NCBI RefSeq assembly: GCF_009467825.1
Contig: NZ_WIOK01000037.1
Coordinates: 1-49,068, forward strand
DNA: 49,068 nt
Direction: 5' to 3'
DNA from: Cyclobacterium xiamenense
GTDB lineage: Bacteria; Bacteroidota; Bacteroidia; Cytophagales; Cyclobacteriaceae
The notes beneath the pieces were generated by a model. That model did not search any database. It had not been told where the DNA came from and was given only the letters and a program-made list of their open reading frames with translations. The position numbers were made by a program, and so were the translations under genes. Each line of letters begins with the position of its first letter. Position 1 is the stretch's first letter. Positions 1 through 8,826 of this stretch are shown in pieces.

Positions 1-88
<88 letters not shown>

Positions 89-514
89 AAGTTTGTTTGT
101 GTAACGAACTCTCGAAAGAATTTAGTTACACGATAGTATTCCAGTTCGAATTGAATCGAATTGTCAGAATCATTAATGCTGTCTTACACTACTTCAAAGA
201 ACGTTACAGGCAACTTACTCGCCCATTTGCCGAATCATTTTCGAATCCCTTTTTCGCCAATTTGGCGCAAACAGGATTGCAAATGTCGGATTAAAATCCC
301 AAATATTCAAATGTAAAGGTGGAAAATTTCCCGGAAAACTTTACGCTACTTTTTACTTTTTGTGCCGGAAAACGTGCTTTTCCGGACTCCTTTCCGGCGC
401 TCTTTCCGAATGGGAATGCAAACATAGACCTCTTTTACGATTTAGCCAAACTGGAACCCGTTTTTATTTGCCCCAGCACCCAAAAAACCTGAAAACCAGC
501 ACGATTATTTTACT
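89..514 (-). other. rRNA operon leader and upstream region, no protein gene
   Basis: These 426 bases between the 16S start and the DUF2480 gene are AT-rich and hold no convincing reading frame on either strand; the 88-codon plus-strand frame at 28-294 runs antisense into 16S. The section downstream of the promoter near 419-450 would be the pre-16S leader, about 320 nt, the usual place for RNase III processing and antitermination signals, which I cannot pinpoint by eye. A second -7-like box (TACATTTG on the minus strand, 308-315) could be an additional start site. Confidence 0.6.
419..450 (-). promoter_or_regulatory. Probable rRNA operon promoter (Bacteroidota type)
   Basis: On the minus strand the -33 box TTTG (complement of 447-450) is followed after 20 bases by the -7 box TATGTTTG (complement of 419-426). 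This matches the Bacteroidota consensus TTTG-19-TAnnTTTG with one extra spacer base. Transcription would start near 412 and read into 16S. Confidence 0.6.
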
Positions 515-1033
515 TTAATTCCCTTGCACCTTTGGCCGTTTGTATACGGGAACCGTACTGCAGGCTTCTCCAAACATCAAGCTCTTCACGACCGGTAGCA
601 CCAATCGCACCAACTCACCGTAGGCATAGTCCGGTACGGGTAATTTGCTGCAACCCTTCACCACTACCGGCTTATCTCTCAATGCCTCCAGATCGAGCTG
701 CCGTAGTGCCTTCGCCATTAAATGAATTTCCAGGTCTTTCAAATCACCAATCACTACCTCCCGGGCAGCCTCCCGAAGCCGAACTGCCACCAGCATCAAT
801 GCCCAGGTCGGTATAATGGCATCAACGGAACAATGTATCCCGACCATTTTGTCTGCATAAACCGACAAATCCAATTCCTTCACCTGCTGACGAAACTCTT
901 TTTCCTTCACCACAAGGCCCTGAAAAAGCAAAGGCTCCAGATCAAAAAGTATCCGGTCCCCTTTTTCATAAAAGGATTCAAGATCAATGGTTACGATGGG
1001 GCTACTTGCCACCCTGTTTTTAATTTCACTCAT
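515..1033 (-). CDS. DUF2480 family protein
   Basis: A 172-residue soluble protein with no signal peptide or membrane segment. I recognise it as DUF2480, a Bacteroidota family of this length and unknown function. The middle section, around residues 60-90, is the most family-like part as I recall it, but I see no known catalytic motif. Its ATG overlaps the last four bases of tsaB (ATGA arrangement), so the two are almost certainly translated from one mRNA. That ties it to tRNA modification genes by position only, and no function should be inferred from it. Confidence 0.85.
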   Translation of the reverse strand: MSEIKNRVASSPIVTIDLESFYEKGDRILFDLEPLLFQGLVVKEKEFRQQVKELDLSVYADKMVGIHCSVDAIIPTWALMLVAVRLREAAREVVIGDLKDLEIHLMAKALRQLDLEALRDKPVVVKGCSKLPVPDYAYGELVRLVLPVVKSLMFGEACSTVPVYKRPKVQGN

Positions 1034-1719
1034 GACAGCAATGGATTTTTCTTCGACTTAAGAACCATAAACTCCTTTAAGTAGTTCGGCTCAAAATAGG
1101 CAATGTCTGCCAACTCACCCCGCACAAATTTCTCGCCAGCAATCTCCCCTACCCACCGGGCACCATTTAAGTAGTCCCGAAAGACAGCCCGAGGGGATTC
1201 CAGGCATTTTCTGGCCTTTTCGTTGGCATTCCCCACAAAATAGACGGCCCCCTGTTCCAGGTACTCCCGAAAAGCGTTTTCGTCCAGTATTTCCGGACGC
1301 GTAGCCACCAGCGAATTTCCTTCGTGGTCCAGTACTTTGGCATACACTTCCATGCGCCTCGCGTCAATCATCGGAATCACAAAATCGCCCGGGTCCATTT
1401 CCGACATCACCTGTCTTGCCAACGCATCCAAACTATTCACCCCAATCAACGCGAGGTCGTGTGCATAGGCCAGCCCTTTCGCCGTGGAAACGCCAATCCG
1501 CAAGCCTGTATACGACCCGGGGCCCTCAGCCACTGCTATCGCATCCAGATCGCCCATCGCATAGCCGGAATGCTCCATCAAGCTCTTGATACAGGGCACC
1601 AATTTGCTCCCATGTACGGCTTCCTGATGCAATTCCAACAGTCCCACCAATCGGCCGCCTTCGTGAATCGCCACCGAACAAATAGCGATGGATGTTTCTA
1701 TGGAAAGTATTTTACTCAT
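1030..1719 (-). CDS. tsaB: tRNA threonylcarbamoyladenosine biosynthesis protein TsaB
   Basis: TsaB is the inactive partner of TsaD in the complex that makes t6A at position 37 of ANN-decoding tRNAs in the cytoplasm. The protein starts MSKILSIETS, the ASKHA-fold phosphate-1 strand, and has the family's most conserved segment EGPGSYTGLRIG near residues 67-78. A frame opening 27 bases upstream exists, but the ATG at 1719 puts the first beta strand at the N-terminus as in the family, giving 229 residues, a normal length. The downstream DUF2480 gene overlaps it by four bases. The 196-base gap to the S41 protease gene upstream shows no clear promoter or terminator. Confidence 0.93.
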   Translation of the reverse strand: MSKILSIETSIAICSVAIHEGGRLVGLLELHQEAVHGSKLVPCIKSLMEHSGYAMGDLDAIAVAEGPGSYTGLRIGVSTAKGLAYAHDLALIGVNSLDALARQVMSEMDPGDFVIPMIDARRMEVYAKVLDHEGNSLVATRPEILDENAFREYLEQGAVYFVGNANEKARKCLESPRAVFRDYLNGARWVGEIAGEKFVRGELADIAYFEPNYLKEFMVLKSKKNPLLS

Positions 1720-1915
1720 CCTTTTCTTTGCATCGGGAACTGTCACCCGTTATCCCCAACTAACTGAATCCACCAACGTCTCAAAACAGATTAGCCACGG
1801 TTATCGCCAGGTAAAAAAAGGGTCAACTGCAATCCCCTATCCGGATTGCCTGAGGCCCGACCAATGATCTCTCCCCTTGCTATCTTCAAACAACTTAGCA
1901 GGGCTACTTCACGCA

Positions 1916-3583
1916 TTATTCGCGCAATTTCGGCGATAGGATTTGCGCATAAAGCTCCGTATCCCCCAGTATTTCTACCGCTTTCGTTAATTCAGCATCT
2001 GTATCAAGGGATCCTTCAATGATCCCTTGCTGATAATAATACCTGGAGACTATTTCATCTTTGAGGGCATCTTTGATTTCCTCCTTGAATGTAATCAAGT
2101 CCTGCTCCTTGCTATGAGTTACCCGCTCCTTCAACGATGCCAGTTCGTCTCGAATTTCTTCAAAATATTTCTCCCGTTCGGCATACCTCTCCAAATCCTC
2201 GATGGTTTTTTCTACCCGGGTAACGTAATCGTACTCTTTGTCCTGAAGCCATTCCACAAATTCATGGTACAGCTCCTCGCTCACCTCAAATTCCCGCGCA
2301 GCGGGAATGGATTCACGACTTAGTGCAAATTCATTCGCAAACCTAAAAATCAGACTTCGGGTTACCAAACTGTAGGTAATCGGCGCGAAACTACGGGAAT
2401 CTACTTCAACATCCGGTTCAATCCCCGCACCGTCAAAAACTGTTCGCCCATTTTTGGTTTTAAAGGCGATACGCAAGGAATCAGGCACTGACTTCCCATT
2501 CCCTTCTTCGTCCTTCAAGCTGTAATCGATAGCCTGAATACATCTCCCGGAGGGAATGTAATACTTTGCCGTGGTAAGTTTTACCTGCGAATTGTAGGAG
2601 AGTGGCACCGTGCTCTGCACCAATCCTTTGCCAAACGATTTCCTCCCGACCAGCACCGCCCGATCGTAATCCTGTAGTGCTCCCGCAACAATCTCGGCGG
2701 CAGAGGCACTTCGTTCATTGATCATCACCACCAATGGAATATCCTTGTCGATAGGGGATAATTCCGTAGCATAGGTTGCATTAACACTTTCCAGTTTGCC
2801 GATCGTTTTTACGACCTCTCGCCTTTTCGGAATAAAAATATTGACGATTTTTACCGCCTCTTTCAAAATCCCTCCCGGATTGTCACGTACATCAAGTATG
2901 AGTTTTGTGGCACCGTTTGCTTTAAGGGCTTGTACCGCCTGAATCACATCTGTAGACGCGTTGGTGGTAAAGTCGGAAAGCTTGATATAGCCCGTTTCCT
3001 CGTCAACCATCCCGTGATAGGGTACGTTGCTGATAACTATTTTCTTACGCGTAAGGTTAAACGTCAGCGTATCTTCTCCGCGTTTGACTTCAACTTCCAC
3101 TTCGGTATTCGCTGGTCCCTTCAGTAAGGCCGAGATTTCTCCGGTGTTTTTGTCAACCACCTGCACGGTATCTACCCGAAGCAATTCATCGGCGACCCGA
3201 AGCCCGGCACGTTGCGCGGGAAAACCCTCGTAGGGCATCAAGATCATGTTGATCCCCAGTCTGTTGCCGATTACTGCGCCAACTCCACCGTATTCACCGG
3301 TAGTCATCATCCGAAAATCGTCCGAATCTTCTTCCGGAATGTATTCCGTATACGGGTCCAATTCAGCAAGCATCGCATTAATCCCCACCGTTACCAATTC
3401 GTCGGGATCGATCTCGTCGACATAATAGGAATCCAGTTCTCTAATAAGCGAAGCAAAAATATCCAGGTTCTTGGCAATACTAAAAAGCTTGTCATTTTTG
3501 GGATAAAAAGAAAACAAGGTGACGACCACTCCCGCCAGAAGGAAGGTGGCTAACAGGATTTTACTTCGTTTCACGTTATTCAT
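1916..3583 (-). CDS. S41 family carboxy-terminal processing peptidase (CtpA/Prc-like)
   Basis: A periplasmic serine protease of the Ctp family, which cleaves exported proteins from their C-termini. In the 555 residues I see one N-terminal hydrophobic segment (residues 9-27, signal or anchor), a PDZ domain (about 95-180) with the GEYGGVG loop, and the S41 core. The catalytic serine is S294 in RSASAAE and the lysine is K319 in SFGKG, 25 residues apart as in CtpB. A helical C-terminal extension (about 430-555) is rich in charged residues. Its ATG lies inside the end of rnpA (8-base overlap), so it is translationally linked to rnpA and rpmH. The substrate cannot be told from sequence. Confidence 0.93.
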   Translation of the reverse strand: MNNVKRSKILLATFLLAGVVVTLFSFYPKNDKLFSIAKNLDIFASLIRELDSYYVDEIDPDELVTVGINAMLAELDPYTEYIPEEDSDDFRMMTTGEYGGVGAVIGNRLGINMILMPYEGFPAQRAGLRVADELLRVDTVQVVDKNTGEISALLKGPANTEVEVEVKRGEDTLTFNLTRKKIVISNVPYHGMVDEETGYIKLSDFTTNASTDVIQAVQALKANGATKLILDVRDNPGGILKEAVKIVNIFIPKRREVVKTIGKLESVNATYATELSPIDKDIPLVVMINERSASAAEIVAGALQDYDRAVLVGRKSFGKGLVQSTVPLSYNSQVKLTTAKYYIPSGRCIQAIDYSLKDEEGNGKSVPDSLRIAFKTKNGRTVFDGAGIEPDVEVDSRSFAPITYSLVTRSLIFRFANEFALSRESIPAAREFEVSEELYHEFVEWLQDKEYDYVTRVEKTIEDLERYAEREKYFEEIRDELASLKERVTHSKEQDLITFKEEIKDALKDEIVSRYYYQQGIIEGSLDTDAELTKAVEILGDTELYAQILSPKLRE

Positions 3584-3956
3584 TCGTAGGATTTTTTGCT
3601 TCCGGAATTTTATGCAGGATTTTTTTCAACTTTGGTTCTATCTCGCGATACCCCATCAAGTCCTGAGATACGTAAATCAACGCTATAAGTTTCTTTGGCA
3701 CCCCTCTCTCCTCCAACACGTATTTATTCAGACGGTACGCCTCCTTCACCCTCCGCTTAATGTAGTTTCGGTCCACCGCCCGTCGAAGTTTCTTTTTCGA
3801 AACGGATACCAATAGCCGATGCGTGGCGTCATTGGGTTGATTCAAATAAATGACCTTAAACGGGTATAAAAAAAAAGAGGAACCTTTAGCAAAAAGTTCC
3901 TTTATTAACTTTTTGGAATGTAACCTTTCCCTTTTTGAAAATGTACAATCCGTCAT
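3576..3956 (-). CDS. rnpA: Ribonuclease P protein component
   Basis: The small basic protein subunit of RNase P, which binds the 5' leader of precursor tRNA and helps the catalytic RNA. The 126 residues show the typical N-terminus TFSKRERL and the RNR signature (RRAVDRNYIKRRVKEAYR, about residues 58-75). An upstream in-frame TTG exists at 3965, but the ATG at 3956 gives the usual start. It follows rpmH by 43 bases, the near-universal bacterial order, and overlaps the S41 protease gene by eight bases. The catalytic RNA gene (rnpB) was not seen in this window. Confidence 0.96.
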   Translation of the reverse strand: MTDCTFSKRERLHSKKLIKELFAKGSSFFLYPFKVIYLNQPNDATHRLLVSVSKKKLRRAVDRNYIKRRVKEAYRLNKYVLEERGVPKKLIALIYVSQDLMGYREIEPKLKKILHKIPEAKNPTNE

Positions 3957-3999
3957 GTAAAACAAACCGATCTATCCACTAAAGATAGCAAAAAAAGCA

Positions 4000-4158
4000 T
4001 TATTTCTTCAGCGTCTTCTCGGAAGAAACCGATAATTTATGCCTGCCTTTTGCTCTTCTTGCCTTAAGTACTCTCCTGCCATTGGCAGTGGACATTCTTT
4101 CTCTGAAACCGTGCTTGTTTCTTCTTTTCCTGCGGGAAGGTTGAAATGTTCTTTTCAT
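4000..4158 (-). CDS. rpmH: 50S ribosomal protein L34
   Basis: This 52-residue gene is easily missed because it is so short. It reads [20 protein letters not shown], followed by the family signature [23 protein letters not shown], and ends in KK. L34 is a basic protein of the large ribosomal subunit. The ATG at 4158 is fixed by the invariant MKRTFQPS start. rnpA follows on the same strand, and a textbook Bacteroidota promoter lies 45 bases upstream. No dnaA is seen; on the other side is an M61 peptidase. Confidence 0.98.
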   Translation of the reverse strand: MKRTFQPSRRKRRNKHGFRERMSTANGRRVLKARRAKGRHKLSVSSEKTLKK

Positions 4159-4202
4159 TATTGCTATCTTTAACTACGCGTTCGCTTATTTTAAAAGGAC
4201 TG

Positions 4203-4233
4203 CAAAGATAGATAGGTTTTTTTTATTTACAAA
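4203..4233 (-). promoter_or_regulatory. Promoter of the rpmH-rnpA-S41 protease unit
   Basis: Minus strand: -33 box TTTG (complement of 4230-4233), a spacer of exactly 19 bases, and -7 box TATCTTTG (complement of 4203-4210). This is a perfect match to the Bacteroidota sigma-A consensus. Transcription would start near 4196, leaving a 5' leader of about 38 bases before rpmH. Confidence 0.85.
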
Positions 4234-4242
4234 CGGGTGGCT

Positions 4243-4250
4243 TACTTTTG
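4243..4250 (+). promoter_or_regulatory. -7 box of a divergent promoter for the M61 peptidase gene
   Basis: TACTTTTG fits TAnnTTTG, but nineteen bases upstream there is only TTTT instead of TTTG, so the -33 half is weak. Transcription would start near 4257, leaving under 20 bases before the ATG at 4275. This promoter occupies nearly the same DNA as the rpmH promoter on the other strand. Confidence 0.5.
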
Positions 4251-4274
4251 TTTAAGACCTAATCCATACAATGC

Positions 4275-5918
4275 ATGAAATATACGCTTTCCGTCCCCAT
4301 TCCAACCTCTCAGGTTGTGGAAATCTGTCTGGAAATCTACTGTGATACCAGGGAACTCCTGTCCCTGCAACTACCTTCCTGGCGACCCGGACGCTACGAA
4401 ATAGCAAATTATGCACAATACCTGAAAAATCTTGTTGTTATCGGTCCCGACGGTGCGATTGCTACTGAAAAGCTGACCAAAGATCGGTGGGCATTTACCT
4501 CCACCTCTTCGGGTACCTACTGCGTTCGGTATGCATTTCACGCGGCCCAGCTGGATGCAGGAGGCAGTTGGGTGTCTCCGGATACCTTTTACATCAATTT
4601 TATAAACCTGGCATTTTCGGTTTCCGGTAGAGAAGATGAACCGATTGACTTGCAGGTCATCCTGCCGGAAACCTACCGTATTGGCTGTGCCCTTCAGCAG
4701 GTGGGCGGGCAATTGTTTCAGGCGGGCAACTACCAGGAGTTGGTGGACAGCCCATTGCTTGCTTCAGCGCAACTGGAACACCGCAGCTATCGGCTTGGTG
4801 GCAGCACCTTTCACCTCTGGGTGGAAGGAAAGGTTTGCTTCGATTGGGATGAAGTCCTGGATCATTTCGAGAGATTTACCCATAAGCAAGTGGAAGATTT
4901 TGGCGAGTTCCCGGCTAGCGACTACCACTTTCTACTCCTGCTGCTCCCCTTCCCCCATTACCATGGCGTCGAACACCGGTTTTCTACGGTCATTACCCTG
5001 GGGCCGGACAGCCTCCTCGGCAGCAGCACTGGGATGGATCGACTGATGGGCATCTGCTCCCACGAATTGTACCATTTTTGGAATGTCTGCCGTATTCGGC
5101 CCCGGGCGATAGCTCCCTATGATTTTTCCAGGGAAGCTTACCTGACGGAAGGATTGGTCGCCGAGGGAGTGACCACGTATATGGGTGATTTTTACCTGCT
5201 AAAATCCGGGTATTATTCCCCGCAGACGTACCTCTCCAAACTGGAAACGCTTTTCGATCGGGGATTTGAGACCCTGGGTTGGGAAAATCAATCCATTGCT
5301 GCCTCCAGCTTCGACCTTTGGCTAGACGGGTACAAGGCCGGGGTCCCGGATAAAAAAGTAAGCATCTATACCCACGGGGCACTACTCAGCCTGGCGCTGG
5401 ACCTGATGCTGCTGATAAAGGGAACAGGCTTGCATCAGGCCATGAAAATCATGTGGACGAAATACGGCAAGCCCGAAGTTGGCTATGGCCTGGAAGATTA
5501 CCTGGATGTGCTGTGCGAGCTGTCGGAAAACCCCGGACAGATGGAAGAATTTTTTAAAGAGTACGTGTGGGGCACCGGAAACCTGTTTCCCCTTTTGGAA
5601 TCCCTATTGCCAACCATCGGAATAACCGTTCGGCCTGTAAAAAAAGAAAACCGCCTGGAGAGTGAATTCGGATTAAAAACGGCATCCGATGGCAAAATCA
5701 TCCGAATCCATCCAAAGTCACCCGCTTTTCATCAGCTTATGCTTCAGGACCTGATTCTGTCGTACAAATTCACTGATAGCGGCCTACGCCTTTCCCTGCG
5801 GCGGTGGGGAGAAAAGAAAGAGGTCGTACTACCGCAATCGGGCCAGGCGTATTTCGTAAGCTACCGCATTCAAATCACCGAATCCTCTGAGCTATTCGAA
5901 ACGTTTGTACGCCGCTAA
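4275..5918 (+). CDS. M61 family metallopeptidase (glycyl aminopeptidase-like)
   Basis: A zinc aminopeptidase of the M61 family, which releases N-terminal residues, often glycine, from peptides. The 547 residues have an N-terminal beta-rich domain (about 1-160), the catalytic helix with H263-E-L-Y-H267 (HExxH), and the likely third zinc ligand E297 in AEGVTTY. The last hundred residues look like a degraded PDZ-type domain, with hydrophobic residues spaced as in its strands. I see no signal peptide: the sequence starts directly with the first beta strand, so it is probably cytoplasmic. It is shorter than many M61 proteins, which run to about 600. It stands alone, ending in a bidirectional terminator. 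Confidence 0.9.
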   Translation: MKYTLSVPIPTSQVVEICLEIYCDTRELLSLQLPSWRPGRYEIANYAQYLKNLVVIGPDGAIATEKLTKDRWAFTSTSSGTYCVRYAFHAAQLDAGGSWVSPDTFYINFINLAFSVSGREDEPIDLQVILPETYRIGCALQQVGGQLFQAGNYQELVDSPLLASAQLEHRSYRLGGSTFHLWVEGKVCFDWDEVLDHFERFTHKQVEDFGEFPASDYHFLLLLLPFPHYHGVEHRFSTVITLGPDSLLGSSTGMDRLMGICSHELYHFWNVCRIRPRAIAPYDFSREAYLTEGLVAEGVTTYMGDFYLLKSGYYSPQTYLSKLETLFDRGFETLGWENQSIAASSFDLWLDGYKAGVPDKKVSIYTHGALLSLALDLMLLIKGTGLHQAMKIMWTKYGKPEVGYGLEDYLDVLCELSENPGQMEEFFKEYVWGTGNLFPLLESLLPTIGITVRPVKKENRLESEFGLKTASDGKIIRIHPKSPAFHQLMLQDLILSYKFTDSGLRLSLRRWGEKKEVVLPQSGQAYFVSYRIQITESSELFETFVRR

Positions 5919-5955
5919 CGCCATCCGCAATAAACTAGGGAATTTCCCCATGCAT

Positions 5956-5994
5956 AAAAAAAGGCTGTCGCGGATTGAGCGACAGCCTTTTTTA
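5956..5994. terminator. Bidirectional rho-independent terminator
   Basis: An inverted repeat pairs AAAAAGGCTGTCGC (ending 5971) with GCGACAGCCTTTTT (from 5979) around a 7-base loop, with an A run on the left and a T run on the right. It can terminate both the M61 gene coming from the left and the LolA-like gene coming from the right, which end 38 and 27 bases away. Confidence 0.92.
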
Positions 5995-6020
5995 TATAAA
6001 CTCAGCACGGATGCTGGCAA

Positions 6021-6734
6021 CTACTCAAACAAGGAATCATCCAGTTTTTGATTAATCTGTATATCGATCAATCGAGTCTCCAGCGGTACCGGTAACACCG
6101 CATTGGAAATGGCGACTTTCATGGGAAATAAAATACCTTCCACTTCCTGGTAATCACTGAAGGCTACATCCCCGGCGACCTCTGTCATCATTTTCAGCTT
6201 CAAGCCAGTCTTTACGCTAAAGAATTCCTCACTCTCCAGGCCCTCACCATTGGTAACGTGAAGGGTATAGGCCTCCTCTCCATCGATACGCGTATTTTCG
6301 CCCATTTTCATGGAAAATCCCATCTCCTCGTAATGCAACTCGGGAAATGCATAAATATTGGTCTTCAAGGTTTCGAGTTCCTCCGGACGTAGGGACTGAA
6401 CCTGCCCCATGGCACTCATATAGCCCTCATTGTTCTTCACGACGGTTTTTTGAACGACATTTCCGTTCATCACTACCTGCTGCATTAGCCGCAAATTTAC
6501 CACATCCCGAACCGTGCTCATTTCCACGGTCATGCCCTGTACTTCTGCCTCCATAACCAAAACCAAGGTCTTTATCTGTCTGATTCTTTCCGCACCGCCA
6601 ATGGCCTCCACATAGGCGTCCAATACTTCCTTTGGCGTCTTTGCAGGAGGTGTGTGATCTTGGTAGGGTCTTGCTACCGAAAACAGAGAACCGAATAAAC
6701 CGGCCGTGAGAAACAGAAAAATAGCTTTTTTCAT
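6021..6734 (-). CDS. Exported LolA/LppX-like protein, paralogue of the M16 C-terminal domain
   Basis: The 237 residues start with a signal peptide (about 1-22) and contain one domain of lipid-binding LolA-like character. It resembles the last 200 residues of the adjacent 682-residue M16 protein almost block by block: AIGG, VQG, SAMGQ, PELHYEEMGF against PELYYETMGY, IDGEEAYTLHVTN against IEGEAAYKLVVSN, FSDYQEVEGI against YSDYKEFEGV, and PVPLETR against PVPLNSK. It follows that gene by 24 bases on the same strand, so the pair probably arose by tandem duplication. Periplasmic location is inferred. The ligand and role are unknown, and the LolA assignment rests on overall feel rather than a motif. 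Confidence 0.75.
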   Translation of the reverse strand: MKKAIFLFLTAGLFGSLFSVARPYQDHTPPAKTPKEVLDAYVEAIGGAERIRQIKTLVLVMEAEVQGMTVEMSTVRDVVNLRLMQQVVMNGNVVQKTVVKNNEGYMSAMGQVQSLRPEELETLKTNIYAFPELHYEEMGFSMKMGENTRIDGEEAYTLHVTNGEGLESEEFFSVKTGLKLKMMTEVAGDVAFSDYQEVEGILFPMKVAISNAVLPVPLETRLIDIQINQKLDDSLFE

Positions 6735-6758
6735 GCAAACAGTCCGTGTACGTTAAAA

Positions 6759-8807
6759 TCAATTGAAATCCTGATCGGACAAAGATACATTTATTTCGAG
6801 ATTTTCCACCTTGGAATTCAACGGAACAGGGATCATCGGACTTTTCAACGTCATGCTCACCGGGATCCTTACGCCCTCAAATTCCTTGTAATCCGAATAG
6901 ATAGTTTCTCCGGAAATCTGGTTTTCGCTTTTCAACTTAAGCCCACTGTCCATGCTGTAATAATTGATCACCTTACCACCAGTCGGATTACTTACCACCA
7001 GTTTGTAGGCGGCTTCCCCCTCAATATCCGTCGCTCCATCAAGTTCCAGGGTGTACCCCATCGTTTCGTAGTACAACTCAGGTATCAGCCACAGGGATGC
7101 CATTTTCACGTCCTCGTATTGCTCGTCAGTGAGGGTTTGCGATTGGCCCATGGCACTTACCGTGGCCGCCCCATCTTTTAGAATGGTCTTGGACGCTTCG
7201 TTGCCCATCATCAACACCTTTTGAACCATGCGCTGCTTTTCCATGTCGTGTAGGGCTGTCAGCGTCAACTTGGTTCCCTGCACCTCCGCAGACATTTCAA
7301 TTTTCGCAGACTGAATTGCTGAAGCGGCCGCTTCCCCTCCTATCGCTTCCAGGTACTGATCCAGCACATCAGCCGCCGTAGTAGCGGCATCCGAAAGGTT
7401 GATTTCCTGCACCTTGTCTCCTTTATTGGAATACATTTCCACCGCTCCAAAACGGGCTAGACCTTCCTTAATCTCCGAACCATCTCCTACCACGGTGATG
7501 TAGAGATTTTCTGGCTTCATGTACTTGCGGGCCGCAGCGTTGATTTCCTCCACGGTGAGTGCTTCCAGTCGCTTCAGGTAGTTGCTGTAAAAATCGTCGG
7601 AAAGCCCGTAGCGGGCGGTATTGATTGCAAAGGTGGCGATCGTATTGGGGTTTTCCAGTGACCGGCCAAATCTCCCGCTCAAATTAGCTTTTGCTGTTTT
7701 CAATTCCTCCTCCGTGATTCCGTTTTCTGCAATGTTTCGAATCTCATATAGAATTTCGTACACGGACGAATCGGTCACGGCATTCCGCACAGAAGTATTT
7801 GCAGAAAACCGGGCGATCAGCTTATCCGATCCAAAACTGGACCGGGCGCCATAAGTGTATCCTTTGGTCTCCCGCAGATTTCCGTTTAGACGGGAATTAA
7901 ATCCCTCTCCCAAAATAAAATTCAACACACGGGTAGCCTGGTAGTCCGGATTGGTCAAATCCATCTCTACCGGGTAAGCAACCTGAATGACCGACTGTAC
8001 TGCAGAGGAGCGGTCATGCAGGGCTACTTTATTTTCCTCTGGAAGCCTGGGCTTCGCATAGTCAAATTCGGGCACCGACCCTTTTTCCCAGGAGGAAAAA
8101 TAGGTTTCTGCGATTTTCTTCGCCTCCTTTTCCTCAATATCTCCCACCATGGCCAGGTAAGAAATATTCGGCTTAAAAAAGGTTCGGTAGTACTGACGAA
8201 CGTCTTCCAAGCTCACATTCGCCACTGTTTCCTCCGTCATGGGCTCTCCATAGGGATGGTCCTTTCCATAAACTACCGCATTTGAGACCACACTGGCCAG
8301 GTAATCGGGGCTGTCTTTGGAGGAGGCCAACGAGGTGAGTGTCTGCTTTCTTAGTTTTTCGAGTTCCTCTTCAGGGAATACGGGGTTGTACAACACATCC
8401 GTCATCAACTCGAGAATTTTATCCTGATGCTTTTTTAGCGATGAGGCAGAGACCGAGGTGGAGCTTGCACTCAACGAGGCGCCGATAAAATCCACCGCTT
8501 CGTCCAGCTCATCCTTGGTTCGGGATTGCGTACCAGCCATCATCATGTCTCCGACAAAGCTGGTTAATCCCGCTTTATCCCCCTCAAAGAGCGGATCCCG
8601 ATCCACTATCAGGTAAAAAGCAATCCGGGGCAATTTATCATTGGGTACCACAAAGACCTGCAGCCCATTGTCCAGCGTAAAGGTAGCCGGCTCCTCAAAG
8701 GCGATCGAAGGCGCAGGTCCGGGCTCAGGCAAAACCGACCGGTCAACTTGTGCAATAGCAACCCCGAAAAGTAAGAATGCAAAAAGAAATAGCGATGCGT
8801 TTTTCAT
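6759..8807 (-). CDS. Non-catalytic M16 peptidase-family protein fused to a LolA-like domain
   Basis: The 682 residues comprise a signal peptide (1-19), an M16B insulinase-type region (about 35-470) and a C-terminal LolA-like domain (about 478-682) related to the next gene. Where the active partner has HFFEH, this protein has S83-F-V-G-D87, so none of the zinc motif's His/Glu residues remain. It should be the structural, substrate-binding half of a two-protein M16 peptidase, like the alpha subunit of mitochondrial processing peptidase. The gene for the catalytic half lies immediately upstream with a 19-base gap. Fusion to a second, lipid-binding-like domain is unusual for M16 proteins as far as I know. 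Confidence 0.85.
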   Translation of the reverse strand: MKNASLFLFAFLLFGVAIAQVDRSVLPEPGPAPSIAFEEPATFTLDNGLQVFVVPNDKLPRIAFYLIVDRDPLFEGDKAGLTSFVGDMMMAGTQSRTKDELDEAVDFIGASLSASSTSVSASSLKKHQDKILELMTDVLYNPVFPEEELEKLRKQTLTSLASSKDSPDYLASVVSNAVVYGKDHPYGEPMTEETVANVSLEDVRQYYRTFFKPNISYLAMVGDIEEKEAKKIAETYFSSWEKGSVPEFDYAKPRLPEENKVALHDRSSAVQSVIQVAYPVEMDLTNPDYQATRVLNFILGEGFNSRLNGNLRETKGYTYGARSSFGSDKLIARFSANTSVRNAVTDSSVYEILYEIRNIAENGITEEELKTAKANLSGRFGRSLENPNTIATFAINTARYGLSDDFYSNYLKRLEALTVEEINAAARKYMKPENLYITVVGDGSEIKEGLARFGAVEMYSNKGDKVQEINLSDAATTAADVLDQYLEAIGGEAAASAIQSAKIEMSAEVQGTKLTLTALHDMEKQRMVQKVLMMGNEASKTILKDGAATVSAMGQSQTLTDEQYEDVKMASLWLIPELYYETMGYTLELDGATDIEGEAAYKLVVSNPTGGKVINYYSMDSGLKLKSENQISGETIYSDYKEFEGVRIPVSMTLKSPMIPVPLNSKVENLEINVSLSDQDFN

Positions 8808-8826
8808 GGTTTTGAGCGTTTAAGGA

